Source of the DNA: Syngnathus acus
Lineage: Eukaryota; Chordata; Actinopteri; Syngnathiformes; Syngnathidae
Direction of reading: 5' to 3'
Length of the DNA: 64,000 bases
Assembly: GCF_901709675.1 (NCBI RefSeq)
Contig: NC_051089.1
Location: 12,761,976 to 12,825,975 of the forward strand
A program made the translations under genes and the position numbers. A model generated the notes under the pieces. That model did not search any database. It saw only the letters and a list, made by a program, of their open reading frames with translations, and was not told the DNA's origin. Below, piece after piece: positions 44,010 to 57,072 of this stretch (the first letter of the stretch is position 1; each line of letters opens with the position of its first letter).

Positions 44010-47000
44010 TCTAAGTGTCTTCAGACTCTCCTACGCCCATGTGTGTATTTTTGAAGCGAATAGGCCACAATTGAGATAACTCTCTATTGTGTTTTTTTCT
44101 GGCAAATGCCAATTGAGCTGTATTCTGCTAAAATGTGAGCACCAATCCCACTTGTGCACGTCGGATACACCTGACACCCTCGTAGTGTCTGCCTCTGACA
44201 GGGATGAAAAAAACATAAAATATAAAAGGCTCTGCCATGACAGTGCCTCCTGTTGAATAAAACAGCAACTAGCACTTTTTTTTTTTTTTCTCTCCGCTCA
44301 ACGTGTATTCTCCCTACCGGGACCGGCTGATTTTCTAGAGGTGTGAATGATTTGGAGTTCTTAACATTTCTCTATATATTTAAGCAGTGAACTTGGTTAG
44401 ACTCTGTTTCAAAATAACACTGCACATGGTAACATTATTGACATTACAATATTGCCTCACTAATAATTTTTCACTCAGTTACTGCAGAATTGAGATACGA
44501 AGATAACCTGTAGTAGTTCAACAATGGAGATATTTGCATGCTGTTTAGTTTGTTATTCTTTGACCACCTTGTTGGCCTATTGTATTTAACAGGAAATAAT
44601 AATCTTTGTGTGCAGTGACCTGGAACTTATAATGCATGATGCAGTTCCATTTAATTGCCAGGTCGGAAATTTAGTTTAATAACTGATAAAACAACTGCAA
44701 CAAATAATAATTGAGTATTGCATGCAACAACAATCAACATCATGAATACTTGCACAATACAAAACAAGCGCCATATAATCTGACTATACAACGGTAATAT
44801 TGCTCAATTTTGATCGACAACCGACTGTAATAATATTTATGTGGTTGTGGTTTGCATTAGTGAGACACTCTACTGCACCGTACTGAGAGCTATGTGGGAT
44901 AATGAAATTGCCTAAATAAATTACATGAAAGTCAAAAATGATTAGAAACAAACCTCAACACGACTTCTAACTACAGCCACAATAATAAGCATCATTTTAC
45001 TTCTCTGACTATGTTTATATGCAATCAATAACCCTTTTCAACCCGAATATTGGCAGTATTCTAGTTTGTAAACACTCGCAGCATGCCCTTAATCAGGTTT
45101 TTAAAATTCAGAATAAGACCCAGGGGTTACCTCTTTTCGAACCCAAACGTCTGGGCTAGTAAATGCGATCGTGTTACCTCTGCATGCTCCTGCTCTATCT
45201 TGATTTCTATAGTTCAGGAAGTACTTGTAGGCGCATCATCCTCACTGTAGCAAGCCTACCTTGAATACACTGATTTCTCTGCAGCGTTGTCACATTATTT
45301 TCCATCGCTACAGTGATGGTGTGTGTGTGTGTATATAAGTCCATACATCTGGCACTTAACTCACAAGCAGATGCAAACATCATGGTGGAGCTTGGCAATG
45401 GGCAGAAAGACACACTTCTGGAGCAAAGGGGGAACCCTGCTGCTTTATTCCTGTGGTGAGTCACAATATTATAATATGTTTTTTATTTATGGTAAAATGC
45501 AAGAAGCAGAAATGCATCTGTGCCATGATGTCGATGTGCGTTGCCGTAGCAATTGGGATATTTAAATGCACAAGTAGCTCTTTCCGTTGAGGGATGTAAA
45601 TGGGTTATTCCAAATGTTTCCGAAACCCAAATACTGACCTTAATCCAAATGTTATTTCATTTCTCAAAAATAACACTTTTTTTTCTTAAAAACATGTAAT
45701 CCAAATTAGTGCAGGCATGCTATACGCTTTTGATCACGGAAAAAAATTGTTTCAGGGTTGTCAGCCTAAACCATAGATTTGAATATAGCTATGACACCCC
45801 ACCACTTCGAGCTTCTCTATATACACTACATCTCTATATCGCTCTATATAGACTATATCGTGCTTCTGTAAAAACATGTCTAGTGCTTCTGAAGTTTGGA
45901 TTGACAAAGGAAGCCAATGTGGCAGTGTAAAGACTCAAACACACTATTGATCTTTTGAGGCGTACACACACGCACATGCACACACAATACTGCAACCAGA
46001 TCTTTATCTCTTTAAAGTCATTTTCCTTTTTATTTTTGTCCTTCATTACAAAATACAAAAAAGCCCCCAAAATGTTTTTGCCCCCCAAAAAAGCCCATGC
46101 ATTAATTCATCTGCCTGTGAAAGCACTCCAATTGTGTCCACTTTGCCATTAGAGAGCAGACGGTGACTGGTGGGAGAAAGGTTGTCATGCAGAGCGTTGG
46201 CAGTAGCAATTTGGGTCTCTTGCTCCACCCCCCCATGTCCCCATTGGTACCTTCGAAATGTTTGTCTGAGTGCCCTTCACATGATGGAAACTACAGATAT
46301 CAAGGGTCTTTTCAAGCTGAGGAACAAATGTTGCCACAGGGTCACTGAATCATGAAGGTCATATGATGCATCGGTCAGTTCCCTCAGGTCATTATCAGAC
46401 CCGATGGTGGTCAACAACAACAGCAATGTGAATTAGAGGTTTTGCCCTTCGGAGCAATGCAATTTGGAGTCAAATTTCACAACACAACTTCAGATTAATA
46501 AATATCATATAGCTATTATATTTGTGTGGCTTTTGTTTTGAACTATGCCTCTGCCGCTGGTCTGCTTGTACAACCTGGTCACAGCTAATGGAGTGGAGGT
46601 TGCAGGTAGCAAACATTTTGCAAGACACTCAAACATATTTAGCGTTTTAATGCACATTTATTAAGAATTTAATCCGTGTTTTATAAAGTATGATTCGTCA
46701 AAATAAATGACGATTCTCACTCTGACTTACACTTATGATGTAAATAATTGCCAAGTTTTGTCCATTCCAGTAATTACAGAATTCCTTTACAATACACTCT
46801 GAAATCTTTACGATTCTGAGAAAAATAAATGCATTTGGGCAGACCTGCATTATACAAACATCAATTGCATCCTGTCAAAATAATTAATTGGCTCAGTCTA
46901 AATGTGTTCAACAAAGCTTAATGGTTTCTATTTAATGATGATCGATCAGTTTACATTGGACTTTTTATCTTGTTTTGAAAATGAGTTAAATCTACTAGTG

Positions 47001-48134
47001 ACAAGAACCCCTGGTGAGTACGGCAAGTTAGGAACAGATGTTGTTTATATGAGAGGCAGAAATATGTAAATATGTGAAGGAAAGGGACAATGTGCTATCT
47101 TATCTGACTGAGACAAGATATAATTTGTTTCTATGACAGAGGTTCAATTTTGTCCCCACGAGTAGCTACACTATGGTCCTTCTGGTACAATGCGTGTTCA
47201 CTGTAATTATAGATATGGGTTTTCAATTATTTTACAGCAAAATGGCATGACATGAGATTTTCTGCTCAGCTACACATAGATGGAGGGAAGCCCAGGGCTT
47301 TGCAGATCCATCCCGAGACAGTAATGCCTTTGTGGCTCTTAGATATTGGATTAATAACATCATCTCCCAAGGAAATTCTTTCCTCTGCTGCTTATTAGGG
47401 GTACTCAAGTCCTTTTTTCTTTCTACATATGCATTAAAGAGAAAATAAGAGTAGCAATTTAACAGCAGTAGCTACCAAGCAAAGCAGACACTCTAAACCA
47501 GGTCAACTAGCTCCTACGACATTGAGATCCTAGATTAAGGCTTTTTAAAAAAAAAAATACTGTATTTGAATCAAGTCACTCCGAGAATGTGTAACCCTTA
47601 CAATTTCAGTTCAAATGGAATGTAGCAATAGGTTAACATCGTGTCACCTGAATACAAGAACGGCCTACAGAGACCGGGTGTGACTTAAAACTGGATATTC
47701 TATTCAGTATCAGTACTCATCATATAAACAGTAGATTGTCCTTGCTCTGGTGTGCTTGTTCAGCACTATAGTTCATGAATAAATTGGATGTTGTTCTTCT
47801 ATGAATACAAGCATGACTTGATAAAGAGGTGATGGATCTTGCTTGCTTGCCTTCCAGTGCGGAGTTTATATGTTTCGCTTCAGTAGCGTTGGTATTTGGG
47901 CACAGTATCTCTGAAAATTAGCCTGACATTTTGGTATGAATAGAATTCACAGCTCAGATTTACCATTTATCAAGCATGCCATGAAAAGAAATACGTCAAA
48001 TATTCACCGATTGCACAAATGTATTATGCACATTATAGAACTAGTATCTCTAAAATTATGACACTTTTTAAGCTGCAGCGATGCAAAGTGAAAACAAGAC
48101 AAAACATCTTGGGGTAATTTATTTGAGTAAGACC
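44010..48134. other. gene-poor stretch
   Basis: About 4 kb with no recognised gene. The part at about 47270-47410 is more balanced in composition and might be a conserved element. Confidence 0.3.

Positions 48135-48135
<1 letters not shown>

Positions 48136-48170
<35 letters not shown>
48136..48170. repeat. (TG)n microsatellite
   Basis: About 17 uninterrupted GT units, followed by ATGTGTGTT. Confidence 0.9.
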
Positions 48171-48176
<6 letters not shown>

Positions 48177-48753
48177 TTACCTTACGGCATACACCGTGCT
48201 ACGGTTGTGCATAACAGATACTGCCTGCAGGCCTACACGATCACTGCATTTCAAGAACTCAGCACCTCTGTTGTGTAGCCCAGGCAGAGTTGAGTCATAG
48301 CTCTACACTGACAGGATAGGAGGACATGGAGGAGGAAGGAGGGAGAAGGAACATCATGGCCCTAAATAATGGAACACAGAAAAAGCAGTGCTCTTGTTTG
48401 TCTTGCTGGCTATAAATGGTGTCAAATAAGCACCTAATATGATCTTTTGATTGTAATAATATTGTTCGATACAACCTTGATTAAGTTGCCTTTTATATAA
48501 AATGATTTGCAAGAATAGGATGGATGGATGGATGGATAGGTGGTTTAGTTTTGGATGGATGGATGAATGGTGTTGGTGTATTTGGGCTCGTTTACAACTG
48601 AACTTTAAACAGCCAGTAACACAACTACCGGCCACCATAGTCACTAGCATATTTTAATTGTATTTTTTTACTGTTGGAGGACAGAAAGCAGCCCCCCTCT
48701 TCTCAGTCTGAATGGAACATTAGTAAGCCCTTCTAGTAATTACGATAGATAAA

Positions 48754-48860
48754 TATCCATCTATCCATTTTCAACACTGCTTTTCAGGGTCGCGGGGGTG
48801 GTGGAGCCTATTGGGAATCAATCCCACGCTACCCACACACAAGTCAGGTGTGAGTACGCT
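48754..48860 (+). repeat. 5' fragment of the teleost dispersed repeat
   Basis: ATCCATCTATCCATTTTCAA, then GGGTCGCGGGGGTGGTGGAG and CCTATT, matches the start of the element at 37150. Confidence 0.55.
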
Positions 48861-51026
48861 TACACTTGCAGTGACTTCGATACATTTTAGATAAATGATA
48901 AATAAATGCTAGATAAATGAAATAATTAAAAACAATCATTATTTACTTTATTTTTCATCACATGGGTGTTATAATCCTACATTTTCATACAGAACAAGAA
49001 CATGACTTCAATTAGATTTTTAAAAAGAATTAAATTAATTAGTTTGTGATCTTTTGTGAGGCAGTCAATATCTACAATCTGCCATTGTTGACAGGGCCCA
49101 AGCTTTTCTGTCTACATAATTTGAGTGATGCAGACCAACTATAAGATTGGATTGGACTTGAAATAATATAATATTTGGAAACTGTTGGGTTATTACCAGG
49201 CCAATACCCTCATTACACAAAAGTGCAGAACCAACAGTATCATGAGGATTTATTGGTAAGAAGTCATGCAAAACATTAAAGCTTCTCTGACAATGGACGA
49301 ATTACATATTTTTATGGCTTGCCTAGACCAGATGCGAATCACATGACTTTTTCTCTAGAGATTCAAAGCATCTGTTTTTGCTTTTGTGTTTATATTTATG
49401 CTCATGGGTAAACTGTACTCACCACATAAGCGCACCAATTTCCTCTTAGGCGGGTTGCTGTAGTGGAAGATTGGAACTACGTATATAATATGAATCCATA
49501 TTTACAGAGTCAGGAAATAGAACCCACTCAAACAGTAGTTTACATTGGCAGTATTATCAGTACCTCTCTAATTTCAAAAAGTGTAATAGTGATAAGTGTT
49601 AATGTAAAATATGTCAACATAAATTGAATGTTCCATGTGTGCCATTAACTATGCAAGCAGATGTTAGTGTAACTAGAGTGGAAGATAACTTCTCCAGGCC
49701 ATAATTATCCTACAATTAACATTATTTTATTTTTTGTCTCTTTTAGTGGAAGAAGATTTGGGCTTTGGAAATGTTGAGTCAATAAAAAAACAGACTCAGA
49801 CCTGGATCATTCATTGGTTTGTTATCTAATCTGCAAAGCATGAATTGCCAAGCAAGTATTGCATGATTTCAAAAGATTCTTCACGGCCAAATGCATTTCT
49901 TTCTTCCTGTTGTGCATCAACGTCATCAAAATATGAATCATCAAACCCATCGTGCTTTCGGATTTTATTTTATTAGAAAATATATTTCCATGACTCTTCT
50001 CTTTTGTGACTTCTCAGAGGGTCATTTTTTGCTCATGGCTGCTCATACTTGTCTGCCTATGCACGTGACCACTCATCTCATTTTGGCTCTATGGGCCAGC
50101 CGTGGGGAGAATTTCAGTGGCAGCTGACCACAGTGATGTGAGCACCACTGACTTGACACCAATGTGATGCTGCGTGCACACGTATACACACAAATACTGC
50201 AGCCTCTTTCACGCACATAGTATATATACTAATTTCCACGGGTGCATTAACCATCGATGGTTCCATAATGTGATTGCATGTGTATGCAATTGGGTGAATA
50301 AGAGCTTTAGTTGCTGTCGCTCGCGGTTTGAAAGGACAGAGTATCATATTTGCCATATTCAAATCTGTTATTGTGCAGAGTATACGTACTGCAACATGTA
50401 AATACAGGTAATGTTAATGTGCAATGAAAACCAAATATGTTCATATAATGACAATTTGGACTTTTAAAATATAATGTTACGTTCTCCTTCATGTACAGTC
50501 AAATTGAGACTTTTAAAATGTGTAATGGAAGTGCAGTTTTTTTATTGGTTGTTATTGATGCATCTTAGTACTTCAATTAGCTGCCAGATGTGTCCATCAA
50601 ACATGTCCGCAATTATTCCACACAGCATCTATACACTTTACTTTGCAGAGAATGGACACTTTGAGCTCTATTGAGCATCTGGTGGGAAAGCTGTACCTGA
50701 CATATGCAACATCTGATTGCGTCTTCTTGAAAGCCGTATGCAACAAAATTTCGTTTTGTGTACACCCAGTGTTGACAAAATGACAATAAAGTTTGTCTAA
50801 GCCTTAAATGTTGGTAATAAAATTAGTATGGTTTTTTTTCCAGCCATAGCGATAACCTGATTAATTCTTTGTAACGTTAACTTATTAGTATGGGTAGTTT
50901 ATAGCCGTTGTTTGATGAAACTCTTGATCCAAAACAATGGTTAGAGCTGGATTCAAACCGCCCATCCTCCGATTTTTGAACGACCCGCTCAACTTGAACC
51001 ACGACTGCCATTCAAAAAAAAATCCC
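48861..51026. other. gene-poor stretch
   Basis: AT-rich, with no recognisable coding or mobile feature. Confidence 0.3.
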
Positions 51027-51073
<47 letters not shown>

Positions 51074-51134
51074 CACACACACACACGCACGCGCACACAC
51101 ACACACCCCTGTGCAGTAGGGATGGATGGATGGA
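51027..51134. repeat. compound microsatellite (GTCT)n-(CA)n-(GGAT)n
   Basis: About 11 GTCT units (51027-51072) are followed by an interrupted CA/CG tract (about 51074-51106) and a short GGAT run (about 51120-51135). Confidence 0.9.
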
Positions 51135-51500
51135 TATATAAATTTGAAAGACTCAGTCACACTAGAAAGTAGAAACTCTTTTTTTCTTTGCTATAGTTTT
51201 GGACTTTTCTTTTCTTTTGCATCCCTGTTAAATAATTCACTAGCCCCTGAAAGTCAGAGATAACCTCCCTCTCCACCCCCTCATAATGTGACCTTAATAA
51301 TTTCACCCTGTGCATGACAGAAAAAAAGAAAAAGAAAATGCCTCCTTATACCTACTGAGCTGATAATGCCAAAAGAGCTAGTAGATGAAAATGAACATAC
51401 GGTGAAGCAAAACAATTACTTTTAAATAAATGTGTTCTTGAACATGTTTTTGAAAATCTTTGATGTTCAGCTCTTAACAAAGTAATGGATTTGAACAGGT

Positions 51501-51706
51501 TGTGAGCTGGTGCCTATCCCAGCAGTCTTTGGGTATACTCTGAACAAATCGCCAGCCAATCACAGGGCAAACATAGACAGACATCCATTCACACTCACAA
51601 TCATACCAGGGTGCAATTTGGAGTGCTCAATTAACCTACCATGCATGTCTTTGGAAAATGAAAGGAAACCAGAGTTCAAAACTTCGCACAGGAACGAAGC
51701 CATAAC
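51501..51706 (+). repeat. diverged copy of the teleost dispersed repeat
   Basis: It keeps GCCTATCCCAGCAGTCTTTG, CGCCAGCCAATCACAGGGCA, CAATTTGGAGTGCTCAATTA and ACCATGCATGTCTTTGGAAA in order. Confidence 0.65.
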
Positions 51707-53200
51707 ATATTTTAAGTAAATGCAGATCAAAATGATCATGTCATTTTCCTTGATCTAATATACAGTGTATTAAAAAAGTACAAGGACAGCAAAAAAAAGC
51801 AACAGCTCATGAAGGATGTTGTAGTTTACAATATGGTAAAACACAGGCCAGCAAGGTGTTGCTCAGCTGATAAAGGAATGAATCGATGAATGAAAAAAAA
51901 TGGATAAGTCATTTCTCAATTAAGAGCTGAAACAGTGAGTAAATTTCATCAAAGTAGCTAAAGCAATAATCACATAATCCGAGCATTACAAAAAAGTTTA
52001 GAAATGAAAAGTGCTCGAAGAACAGTCAGTTATTTTGTAGGTAAAGTCAAGTGAAAACCCAAACGCGAGTGCTGAAGTAAAGGATGAATCCCACGAGAGG
52101 GCTGCAGCAAGAAATCGGTGGACGATAGAAAAATAGAGGGAAGAGCACTTGCCTCCAGCCTTGACGCCGAGGAGGATCAAAAGGTTTGTGCTCTGCATCT
52201 TAATGGACATTGGGCCACCAATACTGATGAGCATTCATTCACATGGGCTATTTTGTGGGTAAACTATCAGTCATTGTGCCTCGATCAATGGGTGTCATAG
52301 AAGCATACTATTCAGTTGTCTGTGCTGAAATCACCATGTAAATGAAACTTAAAATTCAGAAAAAAGTTCAACTTAAGATCATTTCTTTACATTGTTGGTG
52401 TTCAAGAAGATGAGTTTCACGCGTTTGATTGTATGGGATGTGATTATTGTGTTAAAACAGAGACGACTGATATTACAGCCTGTGAAGAAAAGTGTTTCTT
52501 TTACATTCAATTTTGGGGGCATTTCAATAATGATAATAATGATAAGAATGATGATGATAATTAATAATAATAATTAATAATATATGTTTCAAATGTTCCA
52601 GCAGGAAGTTACACCGTTTGAATAAAGTTTTGAGCTCTTCAAACTTTTGATTTTTTTTTCCCCCCGCTCAAAGACTTTCTAAACAACGCGCTTTCGGGGT
52701 TAATGCGATTTTTGGACAAGTTTTGGACCCCAAAGTCCGCGTAAAATCGAGGCTTAGCTGTAGAAAGAAGCAATTTATTGGCTATTTATCTGATAAATTG
52801 ACATTTTACTTCCAGCAAAGGGGACTGAATGTATGAATAATGTGATGATGACACTGCAAATACAAAATGAAAAATAATTAGATTCTACCTCAATTAGAAC
52901 TAAAGTAAAATCTCAACCGACATCCATGTCAGTAACACCATAATCATCTTGAAAACTGGGACTAAATCTCTAAATTCTAAGTATTAAATTGAGATTTTAG
53001 AATTAGCTCTCATCAGTATGTTTGTCACAGCCGGTCGTAAATTCTCTCATGAAACACTTATGACCTCCTTGGGTGTTTAATGTCTGTTAACCCAGAAACT
53101 AGAAAGGTTTGTTTATTCTTCTTTCCCAGCACTGCATGTCAGTATCTATTGTCTTATTTCATGGATAGAAACACTGAAAAGTTGACTGCAACATTCACTA
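51707..53200. other. chst1 downstream flank
   Basis: Non-coding, with (AAT)n/(GAT)n-rich sequence near 52530-52585. No gene. Confidence 0.35.
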
Positions 53201-53206
53201 TTTATT
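53201..53206 (-). terminator. candidate chst1 polyadenylation signal
   Basis: TTTATT on the + strand is AATAAA on the - strand, about 335 bases past the chst1 stop codon. A longer 3' UTR is possible. Confidence 0.35.
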
Positions 53207-53538
53207 GCACAGTTTTCATTCCTTGTAAAAGAAAAAAATGACCCATTCCATTTACACACACATTTTTTGAAGGGCAACATTTCACTTACATACACAAAGT
53301 GAATGAAGTCATGTTAATTGGAAAACTTAAATGACACGTTTGTAAACTAGCTTGTTTGATTATTTAGTGTTTTAAGTGTGCTGTTCATAACATCTGGGGA
53401 TCATCCACAGTCCCTTCGTGCATTCAAATGATCATTTAGTGCAAATTTGATTCAGCAAAATGAAAGCAACACCCAACCGATGAGATGATAAGGCAACAAT
53501 TATAAATATATAAAAATAGTCACCGGGAGCGATCTCAG

Positions 53539-54816
53539 TTACAAAAAGGGGACAAAAGTTTTATCTTGCACCAGTGAGTTGGACATATTTTTCAGTTCCT
53601 CGACCGATCTCACCGTCTTGTATCCGAGTTGGTGGAGAACCTTTTGACACACTGTCTGAGTGTATTCTACCATGTCAAAAGAGAGTTTCAAGCGCCAACT
53701 CTCAGCATTAGCAGCGGAGTCTCGTACTGTACCAAATTTGTGTTTCGCTGATGGCTCATTGCTGCCGCGAGTGTTTGCATGTATCCAGTCTTCCACATTT
53801 TTATCCATGGGCAGCCCCAGATAGTCATAGATCTCCTTTGTCTTGTGAAGTGGATTTTTGGCCAAATCCTCATAGCGAACTAACATATATTTCCCCTTCA
53901 ACCAATATGGATGGCCGAGACCGGTTGAGACAGAACTTCGGTAGTCTTCACAGACGACAGTGAGCTGACTCAAGTCAAGATTATAGGGCTTCCGCCCCGT
54001 GGCCCTCCATATGCGCCACAGCCGGTATGTATCCCTGAACGTCTCAATCCGGGATGATAGAATACCACGAGGGTCTCTGACAAGTTGGATCACTTTGATA
54101 TTCAGTCTGGGGTCCTCCAAGAGGGCGCGCAAATCCCCAATCTCTGGCACACGGACAACCTTGATAGCCACATGTCGTTTCTCCCGACATGCTTCGGTCG
54201 CCAAGGTCATGTTGAGAAGTGCACATTTCTTAACGCAGTCCCCCTCTTCCACGTTAACATCAGATGGGCCGAAGGCATCGCATACAGGTTGTTGGCACAA
54301 CGCTCGGCTCGCGCCGCGGCGGAAAAGTTTGTCGGTTGTGTGGTTCGTCGGAGTCGGTTTGATGTAGCTCTCGAGGAAATATAGATCACAACCATATAGG
54401 CTTCTCAAGAGGTCTCGGCTAGCCCCCAGCATCACGCGGCGGTCTGCTGTGTTGTGGCTGTGGGACAGACGAGGGATGAGTGTGGTCTGGACATGATAAA
54501 GAGGTTCAAACAAGTAAAAAACCTCTTGGTGCTGGTTGAGAAGTTGGCCGACAAAGGAGGAGCCACTACGGGTGGTGGCCAAAACCAGGATGTGGGTTTT
54601 GCGTGATGCATTGATGTAAAAGAAAGGGTAATCTTCACAGCCTCCTGCGCCCCGTTCAAAGGGAGGTTCGATCTCCTGATCTCCCAGACCGCAGTTCTGT
54701 GGGCTGGGCAACGTGCACAACTGGAAAGGCTTGGAAGTGAGTGTACGGATGGCCGTGTACTGGATGGCGATAGAGGCCAAGGCCAGCAGGATCACTGCCT
54801 TCCAGGAACATTGCAT
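53539..54816 (-). CDS. chst1: carbohydrate sulfotransferase 1 (keratan sulfate Gal-6-sulfotransferase)
   Basis: A type II Golgi membrane enzyme that transfers sulfate from PAPS to C6 of galactose in keratan sulfate and related glycans. The single coding exon encodes 425 residues; human CHST1 has 411. The N-terminus MQCSWKAVILLALASIAIQY is near identical to the human protein and forms the signal anchor (residues about 6-24). The PAPS 5'-phosphosulfate site TTRSGSSF is at 81-88, and the 3'-phosphate site LVRDPRGILSSR at 245-256. FYLFEPLYHVQ and RRVMLGASRDLLRSLYGCDL are family hallmarks. N-glycosylation sequons lie at N69, N159 and N202. The reading frame is intact. On the - strand a splice acceptor (CTGCAG|GGAGAACC) lies 46 bases before the ATG, so the 5' UTR is spliced. 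It has no functional link to the neighbouring zinc-finger genes. Confidence 0.96.
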   Translation of the reverse strand: MQCSWKAVILLALASIAIQYTAIRTLTSKPFQLCTLPSPQNCGLGDQEIEPPFERGAGGCEDYPFFYINASRKTHILVLATTRSGSSFVGQLLNQHQEVFYLFEPLYHVQTTLIPRLSHSHNTADRRVMLGASRDLLRSLYGCDLYFLESYIKPTPTNHTTDKLFRRGASRALCQQPVCDAFGPSDVNVEEGDCVKKCALLNMTLATEACREKRHVAIKVVRVPEIGDLRALLEDPRLNIKVIQLVRDPRGILSSRIETFRDTYRLWRIWRATGRKPYNLDLSQLTVVCEDYRSSVSTGLGHPYWLKGKYMLVRYEDLAKNPLHKTKEIYDYLGLPMDKNVEDWIHANTRGSNEPSAKHKFGTVRDSAANAESWRLKLSFDMVEYTQTVCQKVLHQLGYKTVRSVEELKNMSNSLVQDKTFVPFL

Positions 54817-54862
54817 GGCGGAAGCACTTCATTTAGACTCTGAGATCCATGTCAGGTTCTCC
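54817..54862 (-). other. chst1: chst1 5' UTR part of the coding exon
   Basis: On the - strand TTTGTCTGCAG is followed by GGAGAACCTGACATGGATCT. The acceptor fits at 54863/54862. An upstream ATG (ATGGATCTCAGAGTCTAA) gives a five-codon upstream ORF. Confidence 0.55.
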
Positions 54863-55171
54863 CTGCAGACAAACAATTTACAGGGGAGTAAGAAATTACA
54901 CTTTTTGTTTTTAATAGTTACTAGTTTTAAATGTAGGTAGTTGTAGTTATTTTTTATTCTATTTTATATTACAAACTAAAGAAATGAAGCAGCAGCACTA
55001 TTTTAAGGTTTTAAGGTGAATGATTAAGACTTACAATACTCAACTTGATTTTACGTCCACAGAACAAGTGGAGGTCGAGTATAAAAATGAAAAATATATT
55101 GCAAAAGAATCTTCCTAATATAAATATCCCAATGGAAAAATAGTGGTCCTCTCAAAATGGTGAGTACTTCT

Positions 55172-55554
55172 TGTCATGTCTCGTCCCCAGTTTTGTGATG
55201 TGTATAGGTTGTCATCGTTTGTGTGTCTGTGTGCTCGCCCCTCCCTTCCTGTGTGCCCTTGATTAGTGTAATCACACGCACTTGCCTCTCGATACCTGTG
55301 TTGTATTTAAGTTCTGTTTGCGTGTCACTCGCCGTCGGAGCATTGCATGAGATGTGGACAATGCATGTCTCACTGTCACGCGGTTTGCTTGGTTCCTGTC
55401 TTTTGTTTCACGTCTTTGGCGATCAGTCCTGTTAGTTTCGTTGTTATGTCACGTCAGTTTGCCGGGTCTGTCTTTTTGAGTTTGCTACAATAAACCCTGG
55501 TCCAAGCTGCACTTGGTCGCCCTGCTCCGTTCCATCCACACTCCGTTCCTGACA
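55172..55554 (+). mobile_element. solo-LTR-like insertion, copy 1
   Basis: A 383-bp block begins TGTCATGTCTCGTCCCCAGT and ends CCGTTCCTGACA. It has TG...CA ends with a 5-bp terminal inversion (TGTCA/TGACA). The exact 5-bp direct repeat CTTCT flanks it (55167-55171 and 55555-55559). Inside are a TATTTAAG box (near 55315) and AATAAA (near 55490), the order expected in an LTR. A near-identical copy lies at 57677. No internal retrotransposon genes are present. Confidence 0.75.
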
Positions 55555-55559
55555 CTTCT

Positions 55560-56343
55560 GACTGCTTATATTTGATAAATATCTATATTGATGTGAGCCC
55601 TTGCAAAAAGTCAATATTTTTCTAAGATTTTGTAACACAAATTAACAGTTTTGGTAATTGTTATGTAGCCTCAATTTCTGCCAACTCCAACATCCATGCA
55701 TCATATAGCCTACAATGATGGCCTGAACGAAGAAAAAAAAAAACCTCATGATACCCATAAAATTGAGAGTAAAGCTGCACAAACAATGTCATGTCAAGGG
55801 GAGAGGTTGCTGCAAGTGAAAAAAAAATCCAAAACAGTGAATCACGAGCGTGTGACTTCGTGCAGGAAGCTTAGATGTGTACAATAAATAAATCCTCATC
55901 ATCCCCTCATCTGACAGCATTACATTTGTCAGGTCCAGCAGAGACTACATTTGGCATCACATAAAATTCTTGTTAAATTTAAATTGCCTTGAAATAATGA
56001 AATGAGCTTGCTTTTTCCTTGGACAAATAGAGATAATGGTTAGTCAGTGAGCTTGCATCGCTGATGCCTTCCTTACATCTAAATGGGAGCTGATGTAAAA
56101 CCCAGGGTGAGATTTCCACCACACAAAGCTCACACATAGTGTATGTAGACTGCAGCGAACAGGTTGAGCTTGCTGATGAGCTGATGTGAGATGGAGTCAT
56201 GCTCGGTAATGCTTCGATAAGGCAGCACTGCACAAACGATTGCATCCCACCCAACCGGCAAGTGTTCAAAAACATTGCGTTGAAATGCACGTGCATGCAT
56301 TCAAATCAGTGACACAACACACGAACATATTCATTTGTCTCAC
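55560..56343. other. remainder of the predicted chst1 intron
   Basis: Non-coding, with no element recognised. Confidence 0.35.
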
Positions 56344-56480
56344 CTTGTCGGTAGCAGGAGTGTTCTCATGATGCTCCGTGCTCGCTGATTCCCCTCAGCG
56401 CTCATAAATGTTTCCATATGCGCGCTCCTTTCTCGAGTGGGAGGGCTGGCTGATCCTCTTCTCTGATATAATGTATCGCT
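56344..56480 (-). promoter_or_regulatory. candidate chst1 non-coding first exon and promoter
   Basis: On the - strand a donor GACAAG|GTGAGA is preceded by AACACTCCTGCTACC and, further up, by ACATTTATGAGCGC and CATTATATCAG AT boxes. CpG density rises toward 56580. The true start site cannot be placed from sequence alone. Confidence 0.35.
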
Positions 56481-56599
56481 CAAAGCATGCTTCGTCAGAA
56501 CACTTCGGCCCGGATCATGTCGAGAGAAAAGTGCAGTGAAAAGTGGAGTGGCTGTGGCGTTTTACCGTGCAGTGCGTCGGGCGGAGAGGCAGACCGGGG

Positions 56600-56880
56600 A
56601 GGCAGTCTTCTTTTTTTTTTTTAAATTTTTTTTTTTTTTTTTAAATATGCGTGTGTGTGAGGTACACAAGGACTGATTGTCTGGACCACCCAGACCCCTC
56701 CTCTTTCCACCTGCCTCTCTCTATTTCTCTCTCTCTATTTCTCTCTCTCTCTCTCTTTCGCTCTCTCTCTATTTCTCTTTCTCTCTCTCTTTCGCTCTAT
56801 TTCTCTTTCTCTCTTTCTCTCTCTCTCTCTCTTTCTATTTCTATTCTCTCACTACGCCATCACCATCATCTCTCCATCCT
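56600..56880. repeat. poly(T)/(CT)n low-complexity tract
   Basis: Two T-runs (about 56609-56642) are followed by about 150 bases of CTCTCT with TTTCG and TATTT interruptions (56700-56850). Short TCCATC repeats follow near 56937-56960. Confidence 0.9.
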
Positions 56881-57072
56881 CTCCTGCCATATCACAGAAC
56901 CCCCCCTTCCCTTGCTTCGTTTAACCTGTCCAACCATCTATCCATCCATCCATCCATTCAATGACATTTAGCCCACGTCATCTCACCGCAGCCTTTCAAA
57001 ATCTAGCTGTAAATATTTGATTACTATTGTTAACAATCCAGCTTGCAATTTTTTCTCTCTCTCTCTCTATCT

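Larger units (their letters stand above)
54863..56343 (-). other. chst1 5' UTR intron (predicted)
   Basis: The predicted intron runs between the donor GACAAG|GTGAGA (at 56344/56343) and the acceptor CTGCAG (ending at 54863). It carries the first LTR-like insertion at 55172-55554 and otherwise AT-rich sequence. Confidence 0.45.

Noticed and set aside
51027-51119. ORFs reading repeated SVCL and TDRQ on either strand
   Set aside because: They are translations of the (GTCT)n microsatellite.
56651-56971. Leucine/serine-rich ORFs of about 100 residues
   Set aside because: They come from the (CT)n low-complexity tract.
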